A stretch of 64,000 bases of DNA from Jutongia huaianensis (GTDB lineage Bacteria; Bacillota; Clostridia; Lachnospirales; Lachnospiraceae): assembly GCF_014384985.1 (NCBI RefSeq), contig NZ_JACRSX010000015.1, positions 1 through 64,000 of the forward strand, read 5' to 3'. Position 1 is the first letter of the stretch. Each line of letters opens with the position of its first letter. The notes below the pieces were generated by a model. It did no database searches. It had not been told where the DNA came from and saw only the letters and a program-made list of their open reading frames with translations. The position numbers and the translations under genes are program-made. Positions 27,906 to 35,845 of the stretch are shown here, piece by piece.

Positions 27906-27926
27906 GGGATTTCTCTCAGAAATCCC
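27906..27926 (-). terminator. terminator of the SleB-family hydrolase gene
   Basis: GGGATTTCT-ctc-AGAAATCCC; on the minus strand it is followed by TCTTTTTTG. It lies 17 bp after the stop at 27943. Confidence 0.9.
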
Positions 27927-27942
27927 CCGACTATTTGCAATT

Positions 27943-28482
27943 TTATTTAAAACGATGTCCTCCCAGACGGAAACGTGCTCCGGAAAGATACACACTAAAG
28001 AAATGGAAACTGTCGAAATTCTTTTTATTTCCACGGTACATAATATAATTCTGACCTGATAAGACATTCTTTGCCGCCTTAATGCAGTCTTTCCACTGGC
28101 TGTTCTTTATCTTGCCTGCATCGTACTGTGCAAGACGTTTCTTTAATGCACCATTGCGAACCGGTGAAAACTGTCCCCTCTGATACACTACTTTACGAAT
28201 TGTATTTGGAAACGCTTTTGAAGAAACACGATTCATAACGACAATACCAACGGCAACCTTACCCTGATAGCTCTCTGCTCCAGCCTCGCAGTTAATGATG
28301 GATGCCATAAGACGAAGATCTGATTTATTGTAGGATTTTGCTCCAGACTTCTTATTCTTTGTATTTACCGCAGACTTTGTAGTTGTGGTACTTACCTTTG
28401 CAGCAACTGATACTGTATTTTTAGAAAAACCAAAAATCAACATTGCAAATAGTAAAAGTGTTGCATATTTTTTAAACTTCAT
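27943..28482 (-). CDS. SleB/CwlJ-family cell wall hydrolase
   Basis: This 179-residue exported protein starts at ATG 28482 (AGGAGGTT upstream), giving a signal peptide (YATLLLFAMLIFGF...) and a Lys/Ser/Thr-rich linker. The catalytic Hydrolase_2 domain begins near residue 55 with D-L-R-L-M-A-S-I-I-N-C-E-A-G-A-E-S-Y-Q-G, which contains the catalytic Glu. It continues V-V-M-N-R-V-S-S-K-A-F-P, then Q-F-S-P-V and a C-terminal F-H-F-F near residue 163. It is probably a lytic transglycosylase of cortex or vegetative wall. SleB has a peptidoglycan-binding domain that is absent here, so the exact role in spores is open. Confidence 0.88.
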   Translation of the reverse strand: MKFKKYATLLLFAMLIFGFSKNTVSVAAKVSTTTTKSAVNTKNKKSGAKSYNKSDLRLMASIINCEAGAESYQGKVAVGIVVMNRVSSKAFPNTIRKVVYQRGQFSPVRNGALKKRLAQYDAGKIKNSQWKDCIKAAKNVLSGQNYIMYRGNKKNFDSFHFFSVYLSGARFRLGGHRFK

Positions 28483-28824
28483 GATAACCTCCTGAATGAA
28501 AGTGACATATGAATTACGCAACGGAAATATATTCTGTTGTATGACTGCTTGTCACTTAACATTTATGTAACAATTATATCACATTATTTTAAAAAATCAA
28601 CCCAATTTGCAATATTTCTGGCTCTGCATGAAATCGAAAACGTTTTTTATTGTCAAAATACAACAAAAAATAACAGAAAATTCGATATATTTTTATTAAA
28701 ATCATCAAATTCTCTGTCAAAAAATAAAATGTAAGTTTTTTTCATGTAATATTTGTAACAAATTACGACGCAATCTTTGGTACAATCTCTCAACAGAACA
28801 GGAAATCGGTCGTCAGCTTCCTGT
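28483..28824. other. A/T-rich gap of 342 bp
   Basis: It holds the leader and promoter of the hydrolase gene (28573-28600). A hairpin AACAGGAA...TTCCTGTT (about 28796-28826) overlaps the hisA stop and may end the long flagellar transcript. Between 28620 and 28790 it is very A/T-rich and I see no gene or further named element. Confidence 0.5.
28573..28600 (-). promoter_or_regulatory. promoter of the SleB-family hydrolase gene
   Basis: TTGATT (28595-28600), a 16-bp spacer and TATAAT (28573-28578), 90 bp upstream of the start on the minus strand. This looks like a vegetative promoter rather than a sporulation one. Confidence 0.55.
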
Positions 28825-29595
28825 TTATCGGTATTTGAGCATATTTTTATAAGCCAGGCTCCCCCCAAACAGATCCAGCGCACTGCCAATGGTAAAATCA
28901 ATTTTTCCTGCTCCACAGCTTTCGATGTAGAAAAGATCTTCCTGATTATGAATACCGCCGGCATATGTGATCGGGCAGGATACATTCTGTCCCAAAAATG
29001 TCAAAAGTTCCTTCTCCACCCCGCTCTGTCTGCCCTCGACATCTACAGCATGGATCAGAAACTCATCGCAGTAGCTCCGCAACTCCTCCAGAGTCTCTCC
29101 CGTCAGGCAGACCTGGGTCTTTTTCTGCCAGCGGTCTGTCATAATATAATATCCATCCTCATATCTGCGGCAGCTCAGATCCAGTACCAGATGCTCTTTT
29201 CCGATCATAGAAGCCAGCTTCTGCAGACGTTCAAAGTCAACATTTCCATTACGAAACACATAAGATGTCACAATAACATGGCTTGCTCCCATATCCAGAA
29301 ACTTCTCTGCATTCTCCGGACATACACCTCCGCCAAGCTGCATTCCACCTGGATATGCTTTAAGTGCTCCCTCTGCCTGTTCCAGATCCTTTTCATACCA
29401 CTCACTGCCTACAGGATTTAACAGTATAATATGACCTCCCCGGAAACCGTCTCTCTGATACATATTAGCATAATACGCTCCATCATACTCAGAAACATAG
29501 TTGTTTCTTGCCTGATCTCCGCTATCCCGCAGACTTCCACCTACAATCTGCTTTACCGCTCCATTATGAATGTCAATACATGGTCGAAATCTCAT
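28825..29595 (-). CDS. hisA: HisA, eukaryotic-type ProFAR isomerase
   Basis: This 256-residue TIM-barrel enzyme is of the fungal/plant HIS6 type. It opens M-R-F-R-P-C-I-D-I-H-N-G-A-V-K-Q-I-V-G-G, with the catalytic Asp in C-I-D-I. L-G-G-G-V and V-I-V-T-S-Y-V-F follow mid-protein, then F-L-I-H-A-V-D-V-E-G near residue 170 (second catalytic Asp) and I-T-Y-A-G-G-I-H near 210. It isomerises ProFAR to PRFAR in histidine synthesis. Its ATG overlaps the previous stop (ATGA), so it is the last gene of the flagellar-operon tail, away from any other his gene. Whether it is the only hisA of the genome cannot be told. Confidence 0.9.
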   Translation of the reverse strand: MRFRPCIDIHNGAVKQIVGGSLRDSGDQARNNYVSEYDGAYYANMYQRDGFRGGHIILLNPVGSEWYEKDLEQAEGALKAYPGGMQLGGGVCPENAEKFLDMGASHVIVTSYVFRNGNVDFERLQKLASMIGKEHLVLDLSCRRYEDGYYIMTDRWQKKTQVCLTGETLEELRSYCDEFLIHAVDVEGRQSGVEKELLTFLGQNVSCPITYAGGIHNQEDLFYIESCGAGKIDFTIGSALDLFGGSLAYKNMLKYR

Positions 29596-30155
29596 TTTGA
29601 AGTTATCTCCTTTGCAATCTGGTCAAAATCCGCACCTGGGGATATGCTGTAATTTCCTGCTTTAATCTTGCTGCTGTACCCGTGCTTATCCATATAGGCA
29701 TCAAATGCCTCCGCATCGGAGATTACATCCATCTCCTCCAGCTTCCGGCTGACATCTGCAGACCAGTCCCCTGCCTGAATCTGCAGTTCTTTTGTGGATT
29801 TTTCAAAATCATCCGTTATTTTTTTCTTTTCCTGATCAAATTCTTTCTGGTCAGTCTGTTCCTTTTGAAGAGTTTTATCCGGCTTTTTGGTTTCCTTTGG
29901 TTTCATGGTTGCCGAAGGCTTTTTATCCGATGAGACCGATGTTGATGACGGTTCCGGCGTTTTTGCAGCCGCACTGTTTTTCGGGGCTGACGTCTGAAAC
30001 AGTTTTTCTTCCTGTGCAGCATATGTCATTCCAAGCTGTTTTGCCCTTTTGATCACAGCAGAATCCGATGTCCTCATCAGACAGGATATCCCCAAAATCA
30101 CTGCCGCAAAAAGCACGCCCATTCCAAATCCGCGTATAAAGGATCTTTTATCCAT
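29592..30155 (-). CDS. membrane-anchored protein with a MltG-N-like domain only
   Basis: This 187-residue protein starts at ATG 30155, with GGAGG 5 nt before it. One N-terminal membrane helix (GFGMGVLFAAVILGISCL) is followed by a Pro/Ser/Lys/Thr-rich and charged coil. A C-terminal segment (about 130-187) reads Q-A-G-D-W-S-A-D-V-S-R-K-L, V-I-S-D-A-E-A-F-D-A-Y and I-K-A-G-N-Y-S-I-S-P-G-A-D-F-D-Q-I-A. This resembles the LysM-like N-terminal domain of the endolytic transglycosylase MltG/YceG, but the catalytic domain is missing. It could sense or bind wall near the flagellum. It is coupled to the SwrB-like gene upstream and to hisA downstream. Confidence 0.7.
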   Translation of the reverse strand: MDKRSFIRGFGMGVLFAAVILGISCLMRTSDSAVIKRAKQLGMTYAAQEEKLFQTSAPKNSAAAKTPEPSSTSVSSDKKPSATMKPKETKKPDKTLQKEQTDQKEFDQEKKKITDDFEKSTKELQIQAGDWSADVSRKLEEMDVISDAEAFDAYMDKHGYSSKIKAGNYSISPGADFDQIAKEITSK

Positions 30156-30174
30156 TTCTTCCTCCACTTCCATC

Positions 30175-30936
30175 TTAACGGTTTTCATAAAGATCGATCA
30201 CAAACTTTACTTCCCCCTGACCGAGAGACAACATTTTGGATATTTCCAACACAGAATATCCTTTTTTATAAAGGTGAATGATCTCCGTATTATGATTGTC
30301 GCTATCTTCTTTCAAAGAAGTTTCCACAGAAAAAGATTCCTTCTCTTCTGCCGCCGGTTTCTTATGCTGCTCCTGCTGTTCCATGTTAGACGCCAGCTTT
30401 TCTGCCTGTGTGCTTTTTAAATATCCTTCCTCTACCACACTGCCTTTCTGCATATGACCGTCCTTTTCCCCCGCTCCATTTTCTATCGCAATTCTGCTCT
30501 CCTGTAGAAGCTTCAGGGCATCCATCATTTTTTGATATTCCTTCGCTGTTTCATCATGGATCATTGCTTTCACAGAGTCTACATGATGAACCAGATCCTT
30601 GATATCCTCTTCCTTTTCTTTGAGCATATCATATAAAAATACAACCTCCTCATGGTTTTTGGCCATACGATTTAATACTTCCTCTGAATATTCATTCATT
30701 CCCATGAGTTTGTCATTGGATAATCTGCTAAGCTCCTCCTCTGCAGAGGTTATCACATCTTCTTTGTAATGTTCCATTTCTTCCCTTGCCTGCTCAATTT
30801 CTACAGGGGAATCCTGTAATATTTTCTCCTCTTTCGGAATATTCTGTATGTTGTCCTTCTTCTGATCCGTGATCCGGTAACTCATAACCACTGCTCCCAG
30901 TCCGATCACGATCATTATTATTTCCAAAATAACCAT
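30175..30936 (-). CDS. SwrB-like protein (DUF6115-type)
   Basis: This is a 253-residue protein with an N-terminal membrane segment (residues 2-20), a long coiled coil (about 40-150), a polar region, and a C-terminal helix-turn-helix-like motif N-T-E-I-I-H-L-Y-K-K-G-Y-S-V-L-E-I-S-K-M-L, ending G-Q-G-E-V-K-F-V-I-D-L. The same order of parts occurs in B. subtilis SwrB, encoded just after sigD in its fla/che operon, which promotes FliP-dependent assembly of the export apparatus. Here it lies three genes after fliA, in the matching place. The homology call rests on layout and the C-terminal motif. Confidence 0.7.
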   Translation of the reverse strand: MVILEIIMIVIGLGAVVMSYRITDQKKDNIQNIPKEEKILQDSPVEIEQAREEMEHYKEDVITSAEEELSRLSNDKLMGMNEYSEEVLNRMAKNHEEVVFLYDMLKEKEEDIKDLVHHVDSVKAMIHDETAKEYQKMMDALKLLQESRIAIENGAGEKDGHMQKGSVVEEGYLKSTQAEKLASNMEQQEQHKKPAAEEKESFSVETSLKEDSDNHNTEIIHLYKKGYSVLEISKMLSLGQGEVKFVIDLYENR

Positions 30937-30989
30937 TGCTGTCGTTTCCTTATCTTTTTATTTGGATATTATCCGGCAGTGCTGCCACA

Positions 30990-31304
30990 TTATACCTTCA
31001 TATCAAAAAAGCTTCCACCTGCTCTCGGATCCTTTTCCGTCTCCTGCTGATGTTTCTCCGAATGATTTCTGCCCTTTCCTCCGGAGCCCTTTTTCCCCCT
31101 TCTCTTTTCCTCTTCGTTCAAATAGTCCTTATTTTCAGCTTTGGCACGCCGAATTGTCTGATGGGAATTTTGATGTACCTGCTGCTGCACCTGCGAAGCC
31201 ACTTCCTGCTGGGAATGTTCATACCGCACCTGATCTCCATGCTGTATCTGCGATACTTCCTGTGATTTTGGCGGCATGGTAATATAATCAATGGATAATG
31301 ACAT
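30990..31304 (-). CDS. small Gln/Lys-rich protein in the flagellar operon, function unknown
   Basis: This 104-residue, very polar protein has a strong ribosome-binding site (GGGAGGG). The N-terminus M-S-L-S-I-D-Y-I-T-M-P-P-K leads into a Gln/His/Val stretch (QEVASQVQQQVHQNSHQ), then a basic region (EEKRRGKKGSGGKGRNH), ending D-P-R-A-G-G-S-F-F-D-M-K-V. The C-terminal G-x-x-F-D-x-K/R-V/I end and the Met-Ser-Leu start look like the conserved parts of a short clostridial flagellar-operon family. There is no membrane segment; it is likely disordered. Function unknown. Confidence 0.7.
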   Translation of the reverse strand: MSLSIDYITMPPKSQEVSQIQHGDQVRYEHSQQEVASQVQQQVHQNSHQTIRRAKAENKDYLNEEEKRRGKKGSGGKGRNHSEKHQQETEKDPRAGGSFFDMKV

Positions 31305-31383
31305 AGGTATCCCTCCCTTCCTTGCGCAATACCTGTAAACTCTGTAACAAAGACACAGATCTGCTGTATTTTACATACATTTC

Positions 31384-32988
31384 TTAAATGGCTCTGATCC
31401 GGATATCAGCTCCATCTCTTACAAAAGCACTATGCTGTACCTCAGATTTAATCGTATTGCTGACGTTGGATATAGTCATTTTGACTCCCGGATAAACAAT
31501 ATTTTCCGCAATAATACGACCGTTATCTTTCTTGTTTAATTCTACCTCTAAAACTTCTCTCTCGGCAGCGTTTTCCTCCAATCGTGTATCAATCTCCTGA
31601 ATTCTCTTCCCTGTCTTTTTGAGAGAAGCCATTTTTTCATCATCCAGCTTTCCCTTGGTATCCATTCTTTTCTTTAATAACAGGACATTCTGCATCAGTC
31701 CTTCTCTCTCAGAAGTAAGCTGTTCCACTTCCTTTTCCAGAAAGCGGTGCTGCTCCACAATCTTAGGATCAATGCCCACCTGCAGCTCTGTCAAAGTTCC
31801 CATGGTAGAACCAATGGTTTTTGCTTCTATTTTTGTTTTTGTTTTGAGATAACCTCCGGCGATCATCCCCCGCTTTCCTTTGACAACAATATCATCCTCC
31901 GCTGTCACCTTGCTGTGCATGATCGCTTCTGTCATAATCTTTCCGCCACATGTTACATTGGCACTTTCGATAAAATTACTTATGACATCACCGCCGGCCT
32001 GTAAAGTTGCCTCGCCTTTTCCCTGAATTCCCCGCTTCAGCACAATCTTACCATCTGTAGTGAGGCTGGCTCCTTCCACCACGCCATTAACCATAATATC
32101 TCCGGTCGCCTTAATGGCATATCCTGTCAGGACATTTCCCTTTACAACAACACTTCCATCATATTCAATATCGCCGGTAGATGGACCTACATCTGCCGGC
32201 ACCTCATACTGATCTGCCACAAATACCGTATCATCCACCAACGTAACATTTCCCGGAACATCCGAATACATTTCGCATCCATCCTCGGATAAATGTATAT
32301 TTTTGCCATGCTTTAAAAATAGCTGTTTAACTTTTATCGGCTTTAACTCCCCTCCCATCACATCTGTTCCCGGTGTTCCGAGATCAGCCGGCTGCAAGGT
32401 TGCCAAAAGCTGCCCTTCGCTGACCTTTTCAATCATATCAAGCTGATGAAAGTCAACATTACCGGACTCATCCATTGCCGGCTTACAGGTTTTATCCACG
32501 TCAAAATGGTAGGTAATGACTGCATCACTTCCCTGCACCGGCGGCGTTGCCCTGGCGATCAGCACATCTGTACAATATAATCTTCCCTTCAGCATAAGCT
32601 TGATATTTTCCGGCAAAAGTCCTGATTTTATCCCCATCTGCTCCACACGATCCAGAATTTCTTCACTTGAAATACGCATTCCACCATTTGATGGTGGATA
32701 CAGACGAATTTTGGCAAATCTGCGCTTCGGGTCTATGGTAATCAACGGAAATTCCTTTTCCGGCAGACGATCCTCGGATAATATCTTTTTTTCTGCGTTC
32801 TTCTGCTGCGCCGCATCTTCCACAAAAGCTGCGATATCTCCCAGCTGAACATCCATAATTTTCTTTTGTTCCAGATATTGCATAATATCTTCCATTGAAA
32901 GAGGTGCTCCCCCATGCAGTGCAGGATATGACTTCAAATACACACCGTCCTTCTTTTGTACAAGTTGAAAAAAGGCATTTCTCTTCAT
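31384..32988 (-). CDS. FapA/DUF342-family polymerising protein
   Basis: This 534-residue protein (start 32988 from AGGAGG) belongs to the DUF342/FapA family (B. subtilis YlxF-region type, Vibrio FapA). After an N-terminal domain (1-150) with V-L/A-R-A-T-P-P-V-Q-G, a right-handed beta-helix region of repeated G-D-I/V-x-V-x-G-x-V blocks spans about residues 255-420 (S-V-V-V-K-G-N-V, G-D-I-M-V-N-G-V-V, D-I-V-V-K-G-K-R). A coiled coil (about 425-495) and a short C-terminal beta part follow. Such proteins are bactofilin-like and act in flagellar placement or cell-surface roles. It directly follows fliA. Confidence 0.85.
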   Translation of the reverse strand: MKRNAFFQLVQKKDGVYLKSYPALHGGAPLSMEDIMQYLEQKKIMDVQLGDIAAFVEDAAQQKNAEKKILSEDRLPEKEFPLITIDPKRRFAKIRLYPPSNGGMRISSEEILDRVEQMGIKSGLLPENIKLMLKGRLYCTDVLIARATPPVQGSDAVITYHFDVDKTCKPAMDESGNVDFHQLDMIEKVSEGQLLATLQPADLGTPGTDVMGGELKPIKVKQLFLKHGKNIHLSEDGCEMYSDVPGNVTLVDDTVFVADQYEVPADVGPSTGDIEYDGSVVVKGNVLTGYAIKATGDIMVNGVVEGASLTTDGKIVLKRGIQGKGEATLQAGGDVISNFIESANVTCGGKIMTEAIMHSKVTAEDDIVVKGKRGMIAGGYLKTKTKIEAKTIGSTMGTLTELQVGIDPKIVEQHRFLEKEVEQLTSEREGLMQNVLLLKKRMDTKGKLDDEKMASLKKTGKRIQEIDTRLEENAAEREVLEVELNKKDNGRIIAENIVYPGVKMTISNVSNTIKSEVQHSAFVRDGADIRIRAI

Positions 32989-33022
32989 CCCAATCTCCCT
33001 CCTTGACACATAATAATGTGAA

Positions 33023-33048
33023 AGGCTGCCACAGCTGTGCGGCAGCCT
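33023..33048 (-). other. hairpin at the fliA stop
   Basis: AGGCTGCC...GGCAGCCT is a perfect 8-bp stem that overlaps the fliA stop and precedes the FapA-type gene. Only TTTC follows, so it is a weak terminator at best and may attenuate or process the transcript between fliA and the operon tail. Confidence 0.45.
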
Positions 33049-33823
33049 ATATATTCCAAATTCCAAGGACACCCATATTACGGGCGCCTAATTTTTCCTT
33101 CATTTTACGAAGAGACTTTGTATGAAGCTGTGATACCCTGGACTCAGAAACCTCCAGAATATTACTGATCTCCTTTAATGTCATTTCTTCATAATAATAA
33201 AGTGCAATAACCTTTTGTTCTTTTTCTGTCAGGGAATTGATTGCCTCTGCCAAAAGCCGTTTCAGGTCTTGTCGTTCCATTACCTGCTCCGGCTGCAAAA
33301 AGGCAGATTTGTTTCCCGCCTCAACACGAACCTCACTTCCCTGTTCCAGATACTCATCCAAAGATACCAAATTAGCTACCTGTGTCTGATTGATCAACGC
33401 ATCTAACTCTTCCTGTGTCATCTCCAGTGCTGCAGCAAGCTCTTCATTCGTCGGCGTTCTTCCCAGCTCCGTTTCCATCTGTCCCATGGTCGTCTCCAGC
33501 TTTTTCTGCTTCTGGCGCAGTGTTCTCGGAATCCAATCCATTTTCCGAATCTGATCCAAAATAGCACCCCGGATTCTCAAACTGGCATACGTTTCAAATT
33601 TAACACCTTTTGTCAGCTCAAATTTGTCAATGGCATCAATCAGTCCAAAAATTCCATATCCGGTAAGATCGTCATATTCCACCGTATATCCAAGATACAT
33701 CCCCATTCTACCGGCAACAACCTTCACTAATGGAACATATTCTACAATCAACTGTTCTCTGATCTTCGGACTGCGGGTTTTTATATATTCCTCCCACAAA
33801 GATGCTCTTTCTTTCTCATTCAT
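33047..33823 (-). CDS. fliA: RNA polymerase sigma-28 (FliA/SigD)
   Basis: This 258-residue sigma factor is of the WhiG/FliA/SigD class. Region 2 has Y-D-D-L-T-G-Y-G-I-F-G-L-I-D-A near residue 50 and F-E-T-Y-A-S-L-R-I-R-G-A near 75. Region 4 has L-K-E-I-S-N-I-L-E-V-S-E-S-R-V-S-Q near 219. It should direct late flagellar genes (flagellin, caps, chemoreceptors), none of which is in the window. It is near the end of the operon, as sigD is in B. subtilis, where distance from the promoter limits its level. Confidence 0.97.
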   Translation of the reverse strand: MNEKERASLWEEYIKTRSPKIREQLIVEYVPLVKVVAGRMGMYLGYTVEYDDLTGYGIFGLIDAIDKFELTKGVKFETYASLRIRGAILDQIRKMDWIPRTLRQKQKKLETTMGQMETELGRTPTNEELAAALEMTQEELDALINQTQVANLVSLDEYLEQGSEVRVEAGNKSAFLQPEQVMERQDLKRLLAEAINSLTEKEQKVIALYYYEEMTLKEISNILEVSESRVSQLHTKSLRKMKEKLGARNMGVLGIWNI

Positions 33824-33860
33824 AAATTCCCCTCATCCCCTTTATGATCACGGGTTTGTT

Positions 33861-34151
33861 TTAACTCTCCTGCGACTGGACATCGTTCTCTCCGTTGTCT
33901 GCATCCCCGGTGTCTTCCGAGCCATCCTGAACTTTCTCTGTTTCATCAGTTACTTCCTTGATGAAACGATTGCTCGTCATAACCTTTTCAATAATCCGTC
34001 TTGTAATACAGCCTATGATATAAAAAATAATAAGAGCTGCCAGCAGGATTTCCAAACTGTATGTTGTATCCATATGCCTGACGATGGATATAATACACAC
34101 AACAGCACCTGCCAAAAGTGTAATCACCTTAGGAATATACTCTGTTTTCAT
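33861..34151 (-). CDS. small membrane protein of the fla/che operon, function unknown
   Basis: This 96-residue protein (start 34151; AGGAT upstream) has two hydrophobic helices (about residues 9-22, LLAGAVVCIISIV, and 31-50, SLEILLAALIIFYIIGCI). A short basic stretch (T-R-R-I-I-E-K-V) and an acidic C-terminal tail follow. It sits between cheD and fliA, where many Lachnospiraceae-type operons carry a similar small gene (from memory). I cannot assign a function; a role tied to sigma-28 or to the export gate would be speculation. Confidence 0.65.
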   Translation of the reverse strand: MKTEYIPKVITLLAGAVVCIISIVRHMDTTYSLEILLAALIIFYIIGCITRRIIEKVMTSNRFIKEVTDETEKVQDGSEDTGDADNGENDVQSQES

Positions 34152-34203
34152 ACTAATCCTACATTCCTTTCTCAGCCCGCAAACTTTGGACTGCAGGCAC
34201 AAA

Positions 34204-34692
34204 TCATATAATCTTTTGTTCTCGTCCCACTGATTTAATCAGAAAATCACCGGTTTCCGGATAAAATTCCACAGTCCGTCCATAATTTTCTCCCGTCTCC
34301 TCCGCAAGAATACGAATCCCTAATTCTTTCAGTTTTGCCTTGACCGCCTCTACATTCCGCTGTCCTACCCGCAGCATATCATTATTGCTGCCAAATGCAA
34401 ACATCTGGGCTCCTCCTGCGATCTTTGCCGTCAGTAAAGACCTGTTTGCCCCTTCCTTTCGCATCATATCGATAAGCATATCAATCCCGGTATCTGCAAA
34501 TTTAGCTTTATTTTGATTTTGCCGCACCTTCGTACTGTCCGGAAGCATTACGTGCACAAGGCCGGCAATCTTTGTCGTTTTATCATATAACGCAACTCCC
34601 ACACAGGATCCAAGACCAAGTGTAGTAATTACATCCGGAGAATGACAAATGTTCGCGTCTGCCATTCCGACTTTGATCATTGTTCCATCCAT
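34204..34692 (-). CDS. cheD: chemoreceptor glutamine deamidase CheD
   Basis: This 162-residue protein starts at ATG 34692 with GGTGGAG upstream. The catalytic Cys is in L-G-L-G-S-C-V-G-V near residue 27, and the catalytic His is in A-G-L-V-H-V-M-L-P near residue 44; A-K-I-A-G-G-A-Q-M-F near 86 is also typical. CheD deamidates receptor glutamines and is released or inhibited by CheC, forming part of the second adaptation loop. It is 8 bp after cheC. Confidence 0.95.
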   Translation of the reverse strand: MDGTMIKVGMADANICHSPDVITTLGLGSCVGVALYDKTTKIAGLVHVMLPDSTKVRQNQNKAKFADTGIDMLIDMMRKEGANRSLLTAKIAGGAQMFAFGSNNDMLRVGQRNVEAVKAKLKELGIRILAEETGENYGRTVEFYPETGDFLIKSVGREQKII

Positions 34693-34700
34693 TTCTCCAC

Positions 34701-35318
34701 CTACATTCCCAATGACTTCAAAATACGTGTATATGACTCCAGCGTAGGTATTAAAATGAAATACCCGCAAACATCAATTTCATCATCCTCAAACTGTGAT
34801 TCTATCAAAAGTGCTTTATCTCCAAGCTTACCAAACTCAATCGCCGGCACACTTAAGATTGCACCGGCCATATCAATGGCAAGACTCGGAACGGTTTGAA
34901 TAATATTTAAATTTGTCAGCTGTGATATCGCTGTCAGATATGCTCCTGATATGATATTGCCAATCTCTACCAAAGCAGACTGTTCCATTTCCGTAAAGCT
35001 GTCTTCCAATGTACTACCGTCACTTCCCATCAGCTTATGTACCAGATGATGAGCTGCTTTATTTTCCAGAACAAACAGCATAGAGCCTTCAATATCCCCC
35101 TCCAGACTCAGTAAAATACCGGCCACCAGCTCCTCTGCTCCGCCCAGGATCTCTGCCAGATCCTTAAATGCCAGCATCTCCACCTTGGGCACATGCATGT
35201 CAACACGGCCATCAATCAGCTTGGCCAGTGCTGTTGTTGCATTTCCGGCTCCTATATTTCCTATCTCTGTAAGAATATCAAATTCCATGTCATCCATGTT
35301 TTCTTCATCCTTCTGCAT
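34701..35318 (-). CDS. cheC: CheY-P phosphatase CheC
   Basis: This 205-residue protein has two copies of the CheC active-site motif: D-I-L-T-E-I-G-N-I-G-A-G-N near residue 15 and S-A-L-V-E-I-G-N-I-I-S-G near residue 115. The second lacks the final Asn but keeps the E-x-x-N pair. The start at 35318 follows GAGG at 8 nt. CheC dephosphorylates CheY-P and binds CheD. Its presence with CheD and CheB points to a Bacillus-like adaptation network. Confidence 0.95.
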   Translation of the reverse strand: MQKDEENMDDMEFDILTEIGNIGAGNATTALAKLIDGRVDMHVPKVEMLAFKDLAEILGGAEELVAGILLSLEGDIEGSMLFVLENKAAHHLVHKLMGSDGSTLEDSFTEMEQSALVEIGNIISGAYLTAISQLTNLNIIQTVPSLAIDMAGAILSVPAIEFGKLGDKALLIESQFEDDEIDVCGYFILIPTLESYTRILKSLGM

Positions 35319-35337
35319 CGACATCACCTCGTATTAT

Positions 35338-35820
35338 TTATGATACTGCCTCTTTATCGTTAATTACATTAGCAATGTTAAGCAGAGAAATCAACCCGTT
35401 CTCCTGCTTTCCTACACCACTCAGATACTGTATTCTGGTATCTCCTGAGCTGTCTGCGCTGGTTGGTTTATCAATGGCATCCTCAGACAGGGTTACAACC
35501 TCCTTCACCTCGTCCACAATAATACCGATTGCAGAATGCTGCTCCAGCTTTATAATGATAATTCTTGTTGCATTTGTATACTCATCCGGCTCCAGATTAA
35601 ATTTCAAACGAAGGCTCATTACGGGAATAACCTCACCACGAAGATTGATCACGCCCTTAAAATAATGCTGTGCCTTTGGTACTCTTGTAATTCTCTGCTT
35701 GCGGACAATATTATCTACATACTGTATATCAATACCATACTGCTCGGAACCAAGTCTTACAACAATATACTGCTTCTCATTTCCCACAGTATCCAGATTT
35801 TGTACATTATTATTCTCCAT
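35338..35820 (-). CDS. cheW: chemotaxis coupling protein CheW
   Basis: This 160-residue single-domain CheW links receptors to CheA. Typical blocks are Q-Y-I-V-V-R-L-G-S-E-Q-Y-G-I-D near residue 17, I-T-R-V-P-K-A near 44, G-V-I-N-L-R-G-E-V-I-P-V near 55 and the C-terminal I-S-L-L-N-I. It lies between cheA and cheC. Confidence 0.97.
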   Translation of the reverse strand: MENNNVQNLDTVGNEKQYIVVRLGSEQYGIDIQYVDNIVRKQRITRVPKAQHYFKGVINLRGEVIPVMSLRLKFNLEPDEYTNATRIIIIKLEQHSAIGIIVDEVKEVVTLSEDAIDKPTSADSSGDTRIQYLSGVGKQENGLISLLNIANVINDKEAVS

Positions 35821-35845
35821 ACTAATCTCACCATGCCTTTCCCTT

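Noticed and set aside
33023..33048. True terminator between fliA and the operon tail
   Set aside because: The stem is perfect but no U-tract follows and the next gene is close with a strong ribosome-binding site; full termination is unlikely.
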